NCBI GenBank assembly: GCA_002841865.1
Contig: PHBD01000003.1
Coordinates: 1-64,000, forward strand
Direction: 5' to 3'
Origin: Deltaproteobacteria bacterium HGW-Deltaproteobacteria-19
GTDB taxonomy: Bacteria > Desulfobacterota > Syntrophia > Syntrophales > PHBD01
DNA: 64,000 nt
The position numbers and the translations under genes were made by a program. This document shows positions 50,525 to 59,061 of the stretch, piece after piece. Position 1 is the first letter of the stretch. Each line of letters opens with the position of its first letter. The notes below the pieces were generated by a model, which saw nothing but the letters and a program-made list of their open reading frames with translations, ran no database searches and had not been told where the DNA came from.

Positions 50525-52068
50525 CGATGGGCACCCTCCAGAACGATTTCGACCAGGCCCGGCAGGGGACGGGGATCCTCCTTCCCTACCAGGCCCGCTG
50601 GGCGGCCGACCGCGCCCCCGTCAAGGTCATGGAGAAGTCCCGCCGGATCGGGATCTCCTGGGGCGAGGCGGCGGATTCCACCCTGTACGCCTCCGAGCGG
50701 GGCCGTGGGGAGAAACGGAACGTCTGGTACATCGGCTACACGAAGGACATGGCCCTGGAGTTCATCAACGACTGCGCAAATTGGGCCAGGGCCTACAACC
50801 TGGCGGCATCCGGGATGGAGGAATACGAGGAGGTCGACCAGGAGGAGTACGAAGGCGTCGTCCAGGAGAAGAAGATCCTCGCCTTCCGGATCACTTTCCA
50901 GTCGGGCTGGCGGATCACGGCGCTTTCCTCCCGTCCCTCGAACCTCCGCGGGAAGCAGGGCCGGGTGATCATCGACGAGGCGGCCTTCCACGACGACCTG
51001 GCGGGGCTCCTGAAGGCGGCCCTGGCGCTTCTCATCTGGGGCGGCGAGGTCCGGGTCATCTCCACCCACAACGGCGACGACAATCCCTTCAACGGCCTGG
51101 TCCAGGACATCCGGTCCGGCCGGAAGCCCTACAGCCTCCACCGGGTGGACTTCGACGAGGCCCTGGCGGACGGGCTGTACCGCCGGATCTGCGAAGTCCT
51201 TGGGCGCCCCTGGTCTCCCGAGGCGGAGGCGGCCTGGCGCCAGGAGGTGATCGACTTCTACGGCGAGGATGCCGAGGAGGAGCTGTTCTGTGTTCCCAGC
51301 CAGGGGAGCGGAACCTTCTTGACCCGCGCCCTGATTGAGACCTGCCTGTCCGACGAGATCCCGGTGATCCGCTACGAGCAGCCGAAATCCTTCGCCGAGT
51401 TGGCGGACCACCTCCGTTATGCCGAGGTCCAGGACTGGTGCGAGGAGACCCTCCTCCCTTGGCTCAAGCCCCTGCGATGGGAACGCAACTCCGTGGTGGG
51501 CGAGGACTTCGGCCGGAGCGGAGACCTTTCCGTCTTCATTCCCCTGGAGGAACAGCAGAACGCCAACTGGCGGGCCGTCTTCCACCTGGAGCTTCGGAAC
51601 ATGCCGTTCCAGCAGCAGGAACAGATCCTCTACTACATCTGCGACCGCCTCCCCCGGTTCCGATACGGCGCTTTCGACGCCCGGGGAAACGGCCAGTACC
51701 TGGCCGAGCGGGCCATGCAGCGCTACGGAGCCTCCCGGATCGCCCAGGTCATGCTGACGGAGCCCTGGTACCGGGAGAACATGCCCCGGTACAAGGCGGC
51801 CTTCGAGGACCGGGCCATCCTCCTGGCGAAGGACGCCGACGTCATCGAGGACCACCGGGCCTTCAAGGTGATTCGGGGCATTGCGAAGCTTCCGGAGACA
51901 AAGACGAAGGGCCAGGACAAAAAGCAGCGCCACGGGGACTCCGGCATCGCGGGGGCGATGGCCTGGCATGCCGTCCACGCCGAATGGGGCGGGGACATCG
52001 AGTTCGAGTCCACCGGCGTCCGGCGCACCACCGCCGGGACCAGCATGGCAAACTACATGAGGCAGTGA
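50521..52068 (+). CDS. Terminase large subunit (Mu gp28-like)
   Basis: 515 residues. The ATPase part has the Walker-A-like KSRRIGISW and Walker B VIIDEAAFHDDL, with the coupling motif STHNG. The C-terminal nuclease domain begins near GEDFGRSGDLSVFIPLEE (about 325) with its acidic residue. It packages phage DNA into the prohead by headful. It is preceded by gp27 and followed by the portal one base later, as in Mu. Confidence 0.93.
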   Translation: MTMGTLQNDFDQARQGTGILLPYQARWAADRAPVKVMEKSRRIGISWGEAADSTLYASERGRGEKRNVWYIGYTKDMALEFINDCANWARAYNLAASGMEEYEEVDQEEYEGVVQEKKILAFRITFQSGWRITALSSRPSNLRGKQGRVIIDEAAFHDDLAGLLKAALALLIWGGEVRVISTHNGDDNPFNGLVQDIRSGRKPYSLHRVDFDEALADGLYRRICEVLGRPWSPEAEAAWRQEVIDFYGEDAEEELFCVPSQGSGTFLTRALIETCLSDEIPVIRYEQPKSFAELADHLRYAEVQDWCEETLLPWLKPLRWERNSVVGEDFGRSGDLSVFIPLEEQQNANWRAVFHLELRNMPFQQQEQILYYICDRLPRFRYGAFDARGNGQYLAERAMQRYGASRIAQVMLTEPWYRENMPRYKAAFEDRAILLAKDADVIEDHRAFKVIRGIAKLPETKTKGQDKKQRHGDSGIAGAMAWHAVHAEWGGDIEFESTGVRRTTAGTSMANYMRQ

Positions 52069-52069
52069 C

Positions 52070-53572
52070 ATGGCCGAAGAGACGAAACGCCCGCCCGTCA
52101 TCACCGACGAAGTCGCCACCATCGAGAAGGACATCGACATCTTCGCCGGCTGGCTGAAGCGCCTGGAGAATCCGGACCCGGTCCTTCGCACCGAGGCGGC
52201 CGGGAAGGGCCTGAAGCTCTACGACGAGGTGGACCGGGACGCCCATGCGGGAAGCGTGCTGCAGCAGCGGATCCTCGCCGTCGTGGGGAAGGAATGGGAC
52301 GTGATTCCGGCAAAGTCGAGCCGGAAGCTGGGCCGGCCTGCTTCGACATCCCAAGAGCAGGTTGTCGCCGATTTTGTTTCGGAGGTTCTGGAGAACTGCA
52401 ACTTCGACCAGGCCCGCCAGGAGATCCTGAAGGCCGTCCTGTACGGTTTCTACGGCCTCGAAACCCTCTGGGAGCCGAGGGATACGGCGATCGTCATCCG
52501 CCGGATCCTGGGCAAGCACCCCCGGCGCTTTGTCTTCACGCCGGAGCGGGAACCGCGCCTCCTTACTCCCCGGGACATGGTTGACGGAGAGGCCCTTCCG
52601 GAACGGAAGTTCGTGTTCCTCACCTGGGGCGATTCGGACAACCCTTATGGCCGGGGCCTGGGGCAGAAACTCTGGTGGGCCGTCTGGTTCAAGAAGCACG
52701 GAGTCAAGTTCTGGCTCGTCTTCCTTGAGAAGTTCGGCATGCCCACGGTGAAGGGCAAGTACCCGGCAGGGACTGGTCCGGAGCAGAAGAAGGCACTCCT
52801 GGAGGCCATCGAAGCGATCCAGAACGACACGGGGCTCACCATGCCCGACACGATGGACGTGGAGTTTCTGGAGGCCTCCCGGGCCGGCACGGTGACCCAC
52901 GAGCAGCTCTGCAATTACATGGACCGCCAGATCTCGAAGGCCGTCCTGGGACAGACGGCCTCGACGGAGGGAACCCCCGGGAAGCTCGGCAACGAAGAGT
53001 CCCAGGAGAATGTCCGCCAGGAGTTGATCGAGGCCGACGCGGATCTCCTGGATTCCTGCCTGAACGAGACGCTGGTCCGCTGGATCGTGGACTTCAACTT
53101 CCCCGGAACGGCGGCCTACCCGAAGCTCAAGACCTATGCCGCGGCCAAGCCCGATCTGAAGCAGCAGTCCGAGATCGACAAGACCCTGGTTGTGGACATC
53201 GGCCTCCCCGTGGGGACGGCCTACTTCTACGAGACCTACGGGATCCCGGCGCCGCAGGAGGGCGAGGAGACCGTTGGAAACACGAAGAAAGCGGCGGCCA
53301 AAAAGGAGGAAAAGGCGGCCTTTGCGGAGAAGGCGGGACGCCTCTTTCCCGACCAGGACGCCCTGGACCGGGCCGTGGAAGGGTTGTCCCTCCAGGGCCA
53401 GGCGGAGGGGATCCTGAAACCCCTGGTGGAGATGATCCAGGCGGGGAGCAGCTACGAGGAGATCCTGGAGATCCTCGAAGAGGCCTATCCGGCTCTGAAC
53501 GACCAGGCCCTGGAGGACATGCTGGCCCGGGCCATGTTCGCGGCCGAGACCTGGGGGCGCCTGAATGCCTGA
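52070..53572 (+). CDS. DUF935 portal protein (Mu gp29-like)
   Basis: 500 residues. The DUF935 signature runs through RDAHAGSVLQQRILAVVGKE, YGFYGLETLW and GTVTHEQLCNYMDRQISKAV. The portal is the dodecameric ring through which DNA enters and leaves the head. The C-terminal 90 residues are charged and helical, typical of the internal crown. Its 3' end overlaps the gp30 start by eight bases. Confidence 0.93.
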   Translation: MAEETKRPPVITDEVATIEKDIDIFAGWLKRLENPDPVLRTEAAGKGLKLYDEVDRDAHAGSVLQQRILAVVGKEWDVIPAKSSRKLGRPASTSQEQVVADFVSEVLENCNFDQARQEILKAVLYGFYGLETLWEPRDTAIVIRRILGKHPRRFVFTPEREPRLLTPRDMVDGEALPERKFVFLTWGDSDNPYGRGLGQKLWWAVWFKKHGVKFWLVFLEKFGMPTVKGKYPAGTGPEQKKALLEAIEAIQNDTGLTMPDTMDVEFLEASRAGTVTHEQLCNYMDRQISKAVLGQTASTEGTPGKLGNEESQENVRQELIEADADLLDSCLNETLVRWIVDFNFPGTAAYPKLKTYAAAKPDLKQQSEIDKTLVVDIGLPVGTAYFYETYGIPAPQEGEETVGNTKKAAAKKEEKAAFAEKAGRLFPDQDALDRAVEGLSLQGQAEGILKPLVEMIQAGSSYEEILEILEEAYPALNDQALEDMLARAMFAAETWGRLNA

Positions 53573-55829
53573 CGTGGACCTGGGATATGCCATCGGGCTC
53601 AAGCCCGAGGAGGCCATCCGCTACTTCCGGGAGAAGGGTTACGCCTTTGCCTGGAACTGGCAGGAGATGTGGCAGGAAGCCCATGCCAAGGCCTTCACGG
53701 TGGCCAAGGTGACCCAGCTGGACATCCTGGAGGACATCCGGGGGGCCGTCCAGAAGGCCCTCGATGAGGGGACGACCCTGCGCGATTTCCAGAAGAACCT
53801 GACACCCATTCTTCAGGCGAAGGGTTGGTGGGGCAAGCAGGAAGTCCCGGATCTGGCCGGTGCTACCCAGGAAGTGCAGTTGGGCTCCCCCCGGCGGCTG
53901 AAGACGATCTACCGGACGAACCTGCAGACGTCCTTCATGGCGGGCCGCTGGAAGGAGCAGCTGGAGAATGCCGATGATCGGCCCTACCTCCAGTACGTGG
54001 CCGTCATGGACCGCCGCACGAGGCCGTCCCATGCGAGGCTCCACGGCCGGGTCTTCCGGTACGACGATCCCTTCTGGAAGGCCTTCTACCCGCCCAACGG
54101 CTGGGGTTGCCGGTGCCGCACCCGGGCTCTCAGCGAGTCGAATGTCCAGGCCCGGGGCCTGACGGTCCACAAGACGGACCCCGCCCAGATCCGTTGGGAG
54201 GACCGGATCATCAACCGCGCCGGCGAGATGCGTCCTGTTGCAGTCTACCGGGACCTGCTCCTGGGCAGATTCGAGACAGACCCCGGCTGGAGCTACAACC
54301 CCGGAGAGGCCAAGTGGAACCTGGAAGATCTCCTCCAGCAGCGCCTGACGCGCAAGAAGGCGGCCCGGAAGCCCAGGGCACCCAAGAAAACGACCCCGGC
54401 GGGCTTCAATCCCGAGGATCTGCAGCCGATTCCGGACAGCCGGAAAGGCAGCATGCCCGGCGGGCTCTACGAGAACAGCCAGGGGCAGCGGTACTATGTG
54501 AAGTTTTACCAGGACCCGAACCATGCCCGGTCGGAATTTGCGGCCAACGCGATTTACCGGAAGCTGGGTGTCGAGGTCCCGGAACTCCGCCTGGCCGAGA
54601 TGGCCGCCCCGGGAGGCGAGCGGAAACTAGCCCTCATCAGCACCTGGCGGGACGACCTGAAGCGGATCGGCGCGGCGGACATGGTCAAACACCCGGAAGA
54701 GCTGGCCAGGATCTTCCAGGCCTCCGCCCTGGTCAAGAACTGGGATGTCGTGGGTCTCGAGTACGACAATCTCCTCCTGGCGAAGAACGGCCGCCTGGTC
54801 CTCATCGACAGCGGCGGAAGCCTCCGTTTCCGCGCCCAGGGAGGCGCCAAGGCCTTCGAGGACATTCCCCTGGAGGTCAAGAGCTTCCGAGATCTCCGGC
54901 TCAACCAGCAGTCGGCCAAGGTCTTCAACGAGGCCTTCGGGAAGGACGCCTGGCTTGAGGCCCGGGGGGCCGAACCACTCCTGGGGCTGGAGAAGGCGGC
55001 TGTCCGGAAGATCTTTCGGGAGGCGGGATTCGACGCGTCGGAAGTCGACAGCCTCACGGACACCCTCTGGAAGCGACGCCAGTGGCTCATCGACCGCTAC
55101 GACATAGAGAACAAGCTGGTTCCCCAGGGGTTCGGCAAGCACCTGGAGGAGTTCAAGAAGTGGGGAACGACGGCCTGGACGCCCAATGAGGTGGGCGGCC
55201 TGGTCAACGGTGCGGTCGAGAGGGGTTTTGCCGCCGAGGTGGAGGCCCTGGTCGGGAAGTTCGAGGCCTACGTGAACAGCACGATCCACCCCTGGGGACG
55301 GGGGGTTCTGAGGAACTTGTTCAGGGAATGGTCGTTCGGCTCATCGTCGGAAGGCGGGGCAACGATCAAGCTCTGGACAGAATCCCGCTTCGGAAAGCTT
55401 ACGAAATACCACTCGGGCCGGACGTCCCGGCGCGAGGTTTCCTCCGCACTGGATGATGGGATTCGACGTTCCCTGGAGAACGCGCGGATCCCCAGGGAGA
55501 CGGTCTTTGAACTCCTCGACGCCGAGTACGAGTTCCAGCAGTACCTGATGCGCCGGCTCCACGGATATGACGAGATCACGGCGATCCGTTTCATGTCTCG
55601 GTCCGAGTTCGCGAGCAGCTTCAAGCGGGGGGCTTTTTCGGGAAATTCCGTCCAGTCCGTGACCGTAAAATCGGACGGCTTCGGGGGGCAGCGGATTGTC
55701 CGGATGTATCACCGCGTCGAGAACACAATCAAAACGTACTACCAGGGGCTCAAGTACATGCACTTCGGCAGGAGCGAGTCGGAATACATCGTCATTGGGA
55801 GGGCGGTCCGTGCGGACGTTATTCGATAA
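53565..55829 (+). CDS. MuF/gp30 minor head protein with kinase-like and putative ART-like C-terminal domains
   Basis: 754 residues; plain Mu gp30 is about 430. Residues 1-270 are the minor head protein domain (SPP1 gp7 / MuF), with AVMDRRTRPSHARLHGRVF and PPNGWGCRCRTR. After a basic linker, residues about 295-540 resemble HipA/PI3K-type kinases: Lys313 in YYVKFYQ, Asp401-Asn402 in EYDNLLL and Asp415 in LIDSGGSL. Residues about 545-754 end with FGRSESEYIVIG, whose Glu738-x-Glu740 resembles the ExE motif of ADP-ribosyltransferases, preceded by an Arg (AIRFMSR); this part is tentative. MuF proteins fused to polymorphic toxins are known. Its stop overlaps an opposite-strand gene by 11 bases. Confidence 0.82.
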   Translation: MPDVDLGYAIGLKPEEAIRYFREKGYAFAWNWQEMWQEAHAKAFTVAKVTQLDILEDIRGAVQKALDEGTTLRDFQKNLTPILQAKGWWGKQEVPDLAGATQEVQLGSPRRLKTIYRTNLQTSFMAGRWKEQLENADDRPYLQYVAVMDRRTRPSHARLHGRVFRYDDPFWKAFYPPNGWGCRCRTRALSESNVQARGLTVHKTDPAQIRWEDRIINRAGEMRPVAVYRDLLLGRFETDPGWSYNPGEAKWNLEDLLQQRLTRKKAARKPRAPKKTTPAGFNPEDLQPIPDSRKGSMPGGLYENSQGQRYYVKFYQDPNHARSEFAANAIYRKLGVEVPELRLAEMAAPGGERKLALISTWRDDLKRIGAADMVKHPEELARIFQASALVKNWDVVGLEYDNLLLAKNGRLVLIDSGGSLRFRAQGGAKAFEDIPLEVKSFRDLRLNQQSAKVFNEAFGKDAWLEARGAEPLLGLEKAAVRKIFREAGFDASEVDSLTDTLWKRRQWLIDRYDIENKLVPQGFGKHLEEFKKWGTTAWTPNEVGGLVNGAVERGFAAEVEALVGKFEAYVNSTIHPWGRGVLRNLFREWSFGSSSEGGATIKLWTESRFGKLTKYHSGRTSRREVSSALDDGIRRSLENARIPRETVFELLDAEYEFQQYLMRRLHGYDEITAIRFMSRSEFASSFKRGAFSGNSVQSVTVKSDGFGGQRIVRMYHRVENTIKTYYQGLKYMHFGRSESEYIVIGRAVRADVIR

Positions 55830-56106
55830 AACCGAGTTCCTCCTTCCACTGGTCGAGCTCTACCTGGATTTCGGGCGTCACCGGATACGCATCGAGGACA
55901 AGGTCATGGAGACCGGGGCAAAGGCCGCGAATTCCCTCATAATTGGCGGCGCTGATCTGGAGCTGGCGCAAGCCGACAGATACGGTGAGCCCCTTTTCAA
56001 GGAAGTCTTCCCAGGTACGGAGCCGGTCGATCCAGGTGTAGTCCCATCCCGTTTCCGGCAGGGGCTGGAGCGCGTCGTATCGTTTTTTGATGGCCTCTTG
56101 ATCCAT
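55819..56106 (-). CDS. Small protein, candidate immunity partner of the MuF effector
   Basis: 95 residues, acidic, soluble, Trp-rich in the first third (TGWDYTWIDRLRTWEDFLEK). No family recognised. It is third in a left-reading operon that meets the MuF gene tail to tail with an 11-base overlap. Phage polymorphic toxins normally have their immunity gene next to the toxin 3' end, so this gene is the best positional candidate, but sequence alone does not prove it. Confidence 0.7.
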   Translation of the reverse strand: MDQEAIKKRYDALQPLPETGWDYTWIDRLRTWEDFLEKGLTVSVGLRQLQISAANYEGIRGLCPGLHDLVLDAYPVTPEIQVELDQWKEELGFIE

Positions 56107-56109
56107 GTT

Positions 56110-56421
56110 TCACGTCCTCTTCTGATGCCGGTAGAGGGCCGTCCAGACGTCCAGGCAGGCGTCATGGTAACGGTCGTCGCCGATCGAGTTCTTGAAGTTG
56201 CCGTAGTCGATGGCCTCCACCTCCCGTCGGATCGCCTCGGCGACTTCCGCCTTGGGCAGGAAGGCCCGGTACAGGTAGTCGCGGCCGGGTGTCCTGGACA
56301 CCGTTGCCTTGGGGAACAGAGCCTGGATCTGGCCCGGGAAGCGCGAGCGGACGACCAGGGTGTCCGGATCATCATGATCCTGAACGACAGACAGAAATCC
56401 ACGGTTCGTGAAAACCCACAT
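56110..56421 (-). CDS. Conserved hypothetical protein of the MWVFTNRGFLSVV family
   Basis: 103 residues. It opens with MWVFTNRGFLSVVQ and has DTLVVRSRFPGQIQALFP, DYLYRAFLPKAEVAEAI and a final NFKNSIGDDRYHDACLDVW. This is a widespread small bacterial family with no known function to me, seen in chromosomes and mobile elements. AAGGAGG precedes ATG 56421. It is middle gene of the three-gene operon, 11 bases after the ribbon-helix-helix gene and three before the 95-residue protein. Confidence 0.8.
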   Translation of the reverse strand: MWVFTNRGFLSVVQDHDDPDTLVVRSRFPGQIQALFPKATVSRTPGRDYLYRAFLPKAEVAEAIRREVEAIDYGNFKNSIGDDRYHDACLDVWTALYRHQKRT

Positions 56422-56432
56422 CTTGCGCCTCC

Positions 56433-56591
56433 TTATGATTTGCGGCGGTCCGGCTGGTCGGCCCGGTTGTCCTGGCGGATGAGCATCCGCACATACGCGG
56501 AAATGCTGAGACCAAGGCTCTCTGCCTTGTCTTCCGCCATGCGCTTCGTCTCCGGATCGGTCCGGACGGCCAGAAGCAGCGTCTTCTTCAT
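56433..56591 (-). CDS. Ribbon-helix-helix DNA-binding protein
   Basis: 52 residues. KKTLLLAVRTDPETKRMAED and then AESLGLSISAYVRMLIRQ form the strand-helix-helix pattern of CopG/RelB-type proteins. It should bind DNA as a dimer and repress its own operon, as antitoxins do. Its promoter has an inverted repeat directly over the -35 region. First gene of the opposite-strand operon at the MuF toxin-like 3' end. Confidence 0.78.
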   Translation of the reverse strand: MKKTLLLAVRTDPETKRMAEDKAESLGLSISAYVRMLIRQDNRADQPDRRKS

Positions 56592-56598
56592 GACTCAT

Positions 56599-56632
56599 AT
56601 GTTAAGCGTTTGTATGCTGAATGTCAATACAA
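56599..56632 (-). promoter_or_regulatory. Promoter and operator of the RHH operon
   Basis: On the minus strand TTGACA (56622-56627), 17-base spacer, TAACAT (56599-56604). The start of transcription would be at or within a few bases of ATG 56591, so the mRNA is almost leaderless. TTGTAT (56610-56615) and ATACAA (56627-56632) form an inverted repeat around the -35 box, a likely RHH operator. Confidence 0.6.
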
Positions 56633-56648
56633 AACGGAAGGCCGCCGG

Positions 56649-57092
56649 ATGATCCAAATCACCCTCCAGGACTTGGGCGTCCAGGACATGCTGGCCCGGC
56701 TGTCCAAGCGAACGAAGGATCTGTCGCCGGTCATGCGGCGGATCGCCGGGATCCTTCACGATGCCGTGGAGGAGAACTTCGAACGCCAGGGGCGGCCCGC
56801 CTGGGTTCCCCTGAAGCCCCGGACGATCCGGCAGCGGGCAAAGTTCGGTTACTGGCCAGGGAAGATCCTCCTGCGCCGCGGCGAGCTGGCAGCGTCCATC
56901 AGCCGGAAATTCGACGCCCGGAGCGCCACGGTGGGAACGAACCGGATCTATGCAGCCATTCACCAGTTCGGGGGCCAGGCTGGTCGGGGGCACAAGGTGA
57001 CGATCCCCGCACGGCCCTTTCTCGCCGTCACAGACCAGGACCTGGGCGAGATCGCGACGGCCATCCAGAACTACCTGACGAAAGGGGTGTGA
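56649..57092 (+). CDS. Virion morphogenesis protein (Mu gpG-like)
   Basis: 147 residues. DAVEENFERQGRPAWVPLKP and IPARPFLAVTDQDL are typical of the Mu G / phage-tail-completion family, which helps join head and tail. ATG 56649 is the first that suits the family start, with GGAAGG 12 bases before it; an in-frame upstream ATG at 56610 falls inside the divergent operator. Late transcription must cross the opposite-strand RHH operon to reach it. Confidence 0.85.
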   Translation: MIQITLQDLGVQDMLARLSKRTKDLSPVMRRIAGILHDAVEENFERQGRPAWVPLKPRTIRQRAKFGYWPGKILLRRGELAASISRKFDARSATVGTNRIYAAIHQFGGQAGRGHKVTIPARPFLAVTDQDLGEIATAIQNYLTKGV

Positions 57093-57094
57093 AC

Positions 57095-58201
57095 ATGCCC
57101 GAGTTCAACGGTTTTAATGACTGGATCCCCATCTTCCGGGGCGGCCGGCAGGTGGACGCGAGTGGCCGGGAGCACGACGGGGATGCCCTGATCGAGAAGG
57201 CCGTGGCGACCTTCGACACAGCGAAACACGAGCCGCCGATCGTGATCGGCCACCCGGCGGACAACACCCCCGCCTTCGGCTGGGTAGCAGGACTCAAGAA
57301 ACAGGGCGACCTGCTCCTGGCCAAGTTCAAGCAGGTGCAGCCAGAGTTCGAGGACATGGTCCGGCGGGGTCTTTTCAAGAAGCGTTCGGCGGCCTTCTAC
57401 AACGACGGGAGCCTGCGCCACGTGGGGTTTCTCGGGGCCATGCCGCCGGCAGTGAAGGGGCTGGCCGACGTGGCCTTCTCCGAGGGAGAAGCTGTGTCCT
57501 TCGAGTTCAGCGAGGATATCCGGGCCGCGCCGGCCGGGGCGGACCCGTCAACGGCAATCACAACCCATTCCGAAACGAGGAAGGAGGAAAAAAGCATGAA
57601 GTTCGAAGAGTTCATCCAGAAGTTAAAAAGCCTGATCGGCGAGGCAGGAACCCAGGTAGCCGATCCGTCGGCGGGGAAGACATTCTCCGAGGTGGACATC
57701 GAGACGGCCCGAAAGCAGGCAGCCGACGAGGCGGCCCGTCAGGAGCGGGAAAAGCTGACCGCAGAATTCGCCGAAAGGGAGCGCACGGCGCGCCAGGCGG
57801 CCCGTAAAGCCGAGATCTTCTCCTGGTGCGAGTCCATGGTCAAGGCGGGGAAGATGACGCCCGCGTGGGTCAAGTACGGGGTGCCGGACATGATGCTCGC
57901 TTTCAGCGGCATGGAGGGCGAGATCGAGTTCGGAGAGGGGGACGGCAAGGTCAAGGCCACCCTCTACGACCGATTCAAGACCTTCTTCGAGACGGAGATG
58001 CCGAAGGTGATCGAGTTCAAGGAGATTGCCACCCGGGACAAGGACACCGGCGGCCAGGGGGATGCGGGAAACAAGCTCGAAGCCCTCGTCGCCAAAAAGA
58101 GGGAAACCGACAAGAACCTGACGTACAGCGCGGCCTTCGCTGAGGTCCAGCGGGAGAACCCCGATCTGGCCCGGGAATACCATCAGGAAATCGGCGGCTG
58201 A
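57095..58201 (+). CDS. Mu gpI-like head maturation protease with scaffold
   Basis: 368 residues. The N-terminal 160 residues are the Mu I protease domain (GHPADNTPAFGWVAGLKKQG, FKKRSAAFYNDGSLRHVGFL). The C-terminal 200 residues are the charged, helical scaffold. The protease cuts scaffold and capsid during head maturation. ATG 57095 lies two bases past the gpG stop. A second, strong internal start at 57596 should produce the scaffold alone. Confidence 0.87.
   Translation: MPEFNGFNDWIPIFRGGRQVDASGREHDGDALIEKAVATFDTAKHEPPIVIGHPADNTPAFGWVAGLKKQGDLLLAKFKQVQPEFEDMVRRGLFKKRSAAFYNDGSLRHVGFLGAMPPAVKGLADVAFSEGEAVSFEFSEDIRAAPAGADPSTAITTHSETRKEEKSMKFEEFIQKLKSLIGEAGTQVADPSAGKTFSEVDIETARKQAADEAARQEREKLTAEFAERERTARQAARKAEIFSWCESMVKAGKMTPAWVKYGVPDMMLAFSGMEGEIEFGEGDGKVKATLYDRFKTFFETEMPKVIEFKEIATRDKDTGGQGDAGNKLEALVAKKRETDKNLTYSAAFAEVQRENPDLAREYHQEIGG
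57596..58201 (+). CDS. Internal-start scaffold protein (Mu gpZ-like)
   Basis: 201 residues in the same frame as the protease. ATG 57596 has a perfect AAGGAGG (57581-57587) eight bases before it, better than that of the protease itself. Mu makes a separate scaffold Z from inside I in the same way, so a nested product is expected. It begins KFEEFIQKLKSLIGEAGTQV and is mostly coiled coil. Confidence 0.75.
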   Translation: MKFEEFIQKLKSLIGEAGTQVADPSAGKTFSEVDIETARKQAADEAARQEREKLTAEFAERERTARQAARKAEIFSWCESMVKAGKMTPAWVKYGVPDMMLAFSGMEGEIEFGEGDGKVKATLYDRFKTFFETEMPKVIEFKEIATRDKDTGGQGDAGNKLEALVAKKRETDKNLTYSAAFAEVQRENPDLAREYHQEIGG

Positions 58202-58226
58202 TCCGCCGGGAAAGGAGCATCGGAAC

Positions 58227-58991
58227 ATGGCATCGGAAAACAAGATTTTGGACCTTTCCTTCCCGGCGGCGGAGGACCTTTCCAACGACCAGTACCGGTT
58301 CGTGGTCCTCAACGCCAGCGAGCAGGTCCGCCGGCCCGACAGCGCCTCAGAGGTCGCTCTCGGCATCCTGCAGAACGCGCCGGTAGCGGGTGAAGCGGCA
58401 GCCGTTCGGCTCATCGGCCAGTCGAAGTTCCAGGCCAACGCGGCCCTCGGAGTCGGGACCTTCATCGGCCCGGAATACGTCTCCGCGACGGACGCCGGCA
58501 AGGCGCAGGACAACGCCGCGAACCTGGCCTATGCGCGCGGCTATGTCCTGGAGGCCGCGGAAGCCGAGGATGGCCTGGGGTCCTGCCTGCTCTTGGGCAT
58601 GGTTCCGGCCATCAACGACGCCGTGAAGAAGCTCACGACGGTTGCCACAAAAACCACCGCTGACGTGGTCACCTACACAGCGGCGGAACTGGTCGGCGGG
58701 CTTATCCTCCGGGATCCCAACGGCGCCGGCAGAAACGACGTCTCGCCGACGGCGGCTCAGATCGTCGGGGCTGTGGCGGGAGCGATCGCGTCTTCGAGTT
58801 TCGAGTTCGTCATTCGCAACACGGCGGATGCAGCTGAAACCATCACGCTCACGGCAGGCACCGGCATCACCCTGAACGGCACCATGACGATCGCCCAGAA
58901 CAACTCGAAGCGGTTCCTGGCCGTCATCACCAATGCCGGGACCGGAACGGAGGCCGTCACGATCTACAGTCTGGGGACCACGGTCCACTGA
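58227..58991 (+). CDS. Head decoration-like protein with extra C-terminal beta domain
   Basis: 254 residues. The N-terminal 130 (NDQYRFVVLNASEQVRRPDS, VRLIGQSKFQANAALGVGTF) match DUF2190-type capsid decoration proteins found between scaffold and capsid genes. The C-terminal 100 residues are beta-rich with Thr/Ala-rich repeats (ETITLTAGTGITLNGTM), like surface-exposed domains. It may stabilise or decorate the capsid. GGAAAGGAG precedes the ATG. Confidence 0.75.
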   Translation: MASENKILDLSFPAAEDLSNDQYRFVVLNASEQVRRPDSASEVALGILQNAPVAGEAAAVRLIGQSKFQANAALGVGTFIGPEYVSATDAGKAQDNAANLAYARGYVLEAAEAEDGLGSCLLLGMVPAINDAVKKLTTVATKTTADVVTYTAAELVGGLILRDPNGAGRNDVSPTAAQIVGAVAGAIASSSFEFVIRNTADAAETITLTAGTGITLNGTMTIAQNNSKRFLAVITNAGTGTEAVTIYSLGTTVH

Positions 58992-59061
58992 GAAACAGCC
59001 CTCCGCCTCCTGGACCTGAGAGCCGGGAGGCAGGGCATTCCGATGAAAGGAGTGCAAAGAC

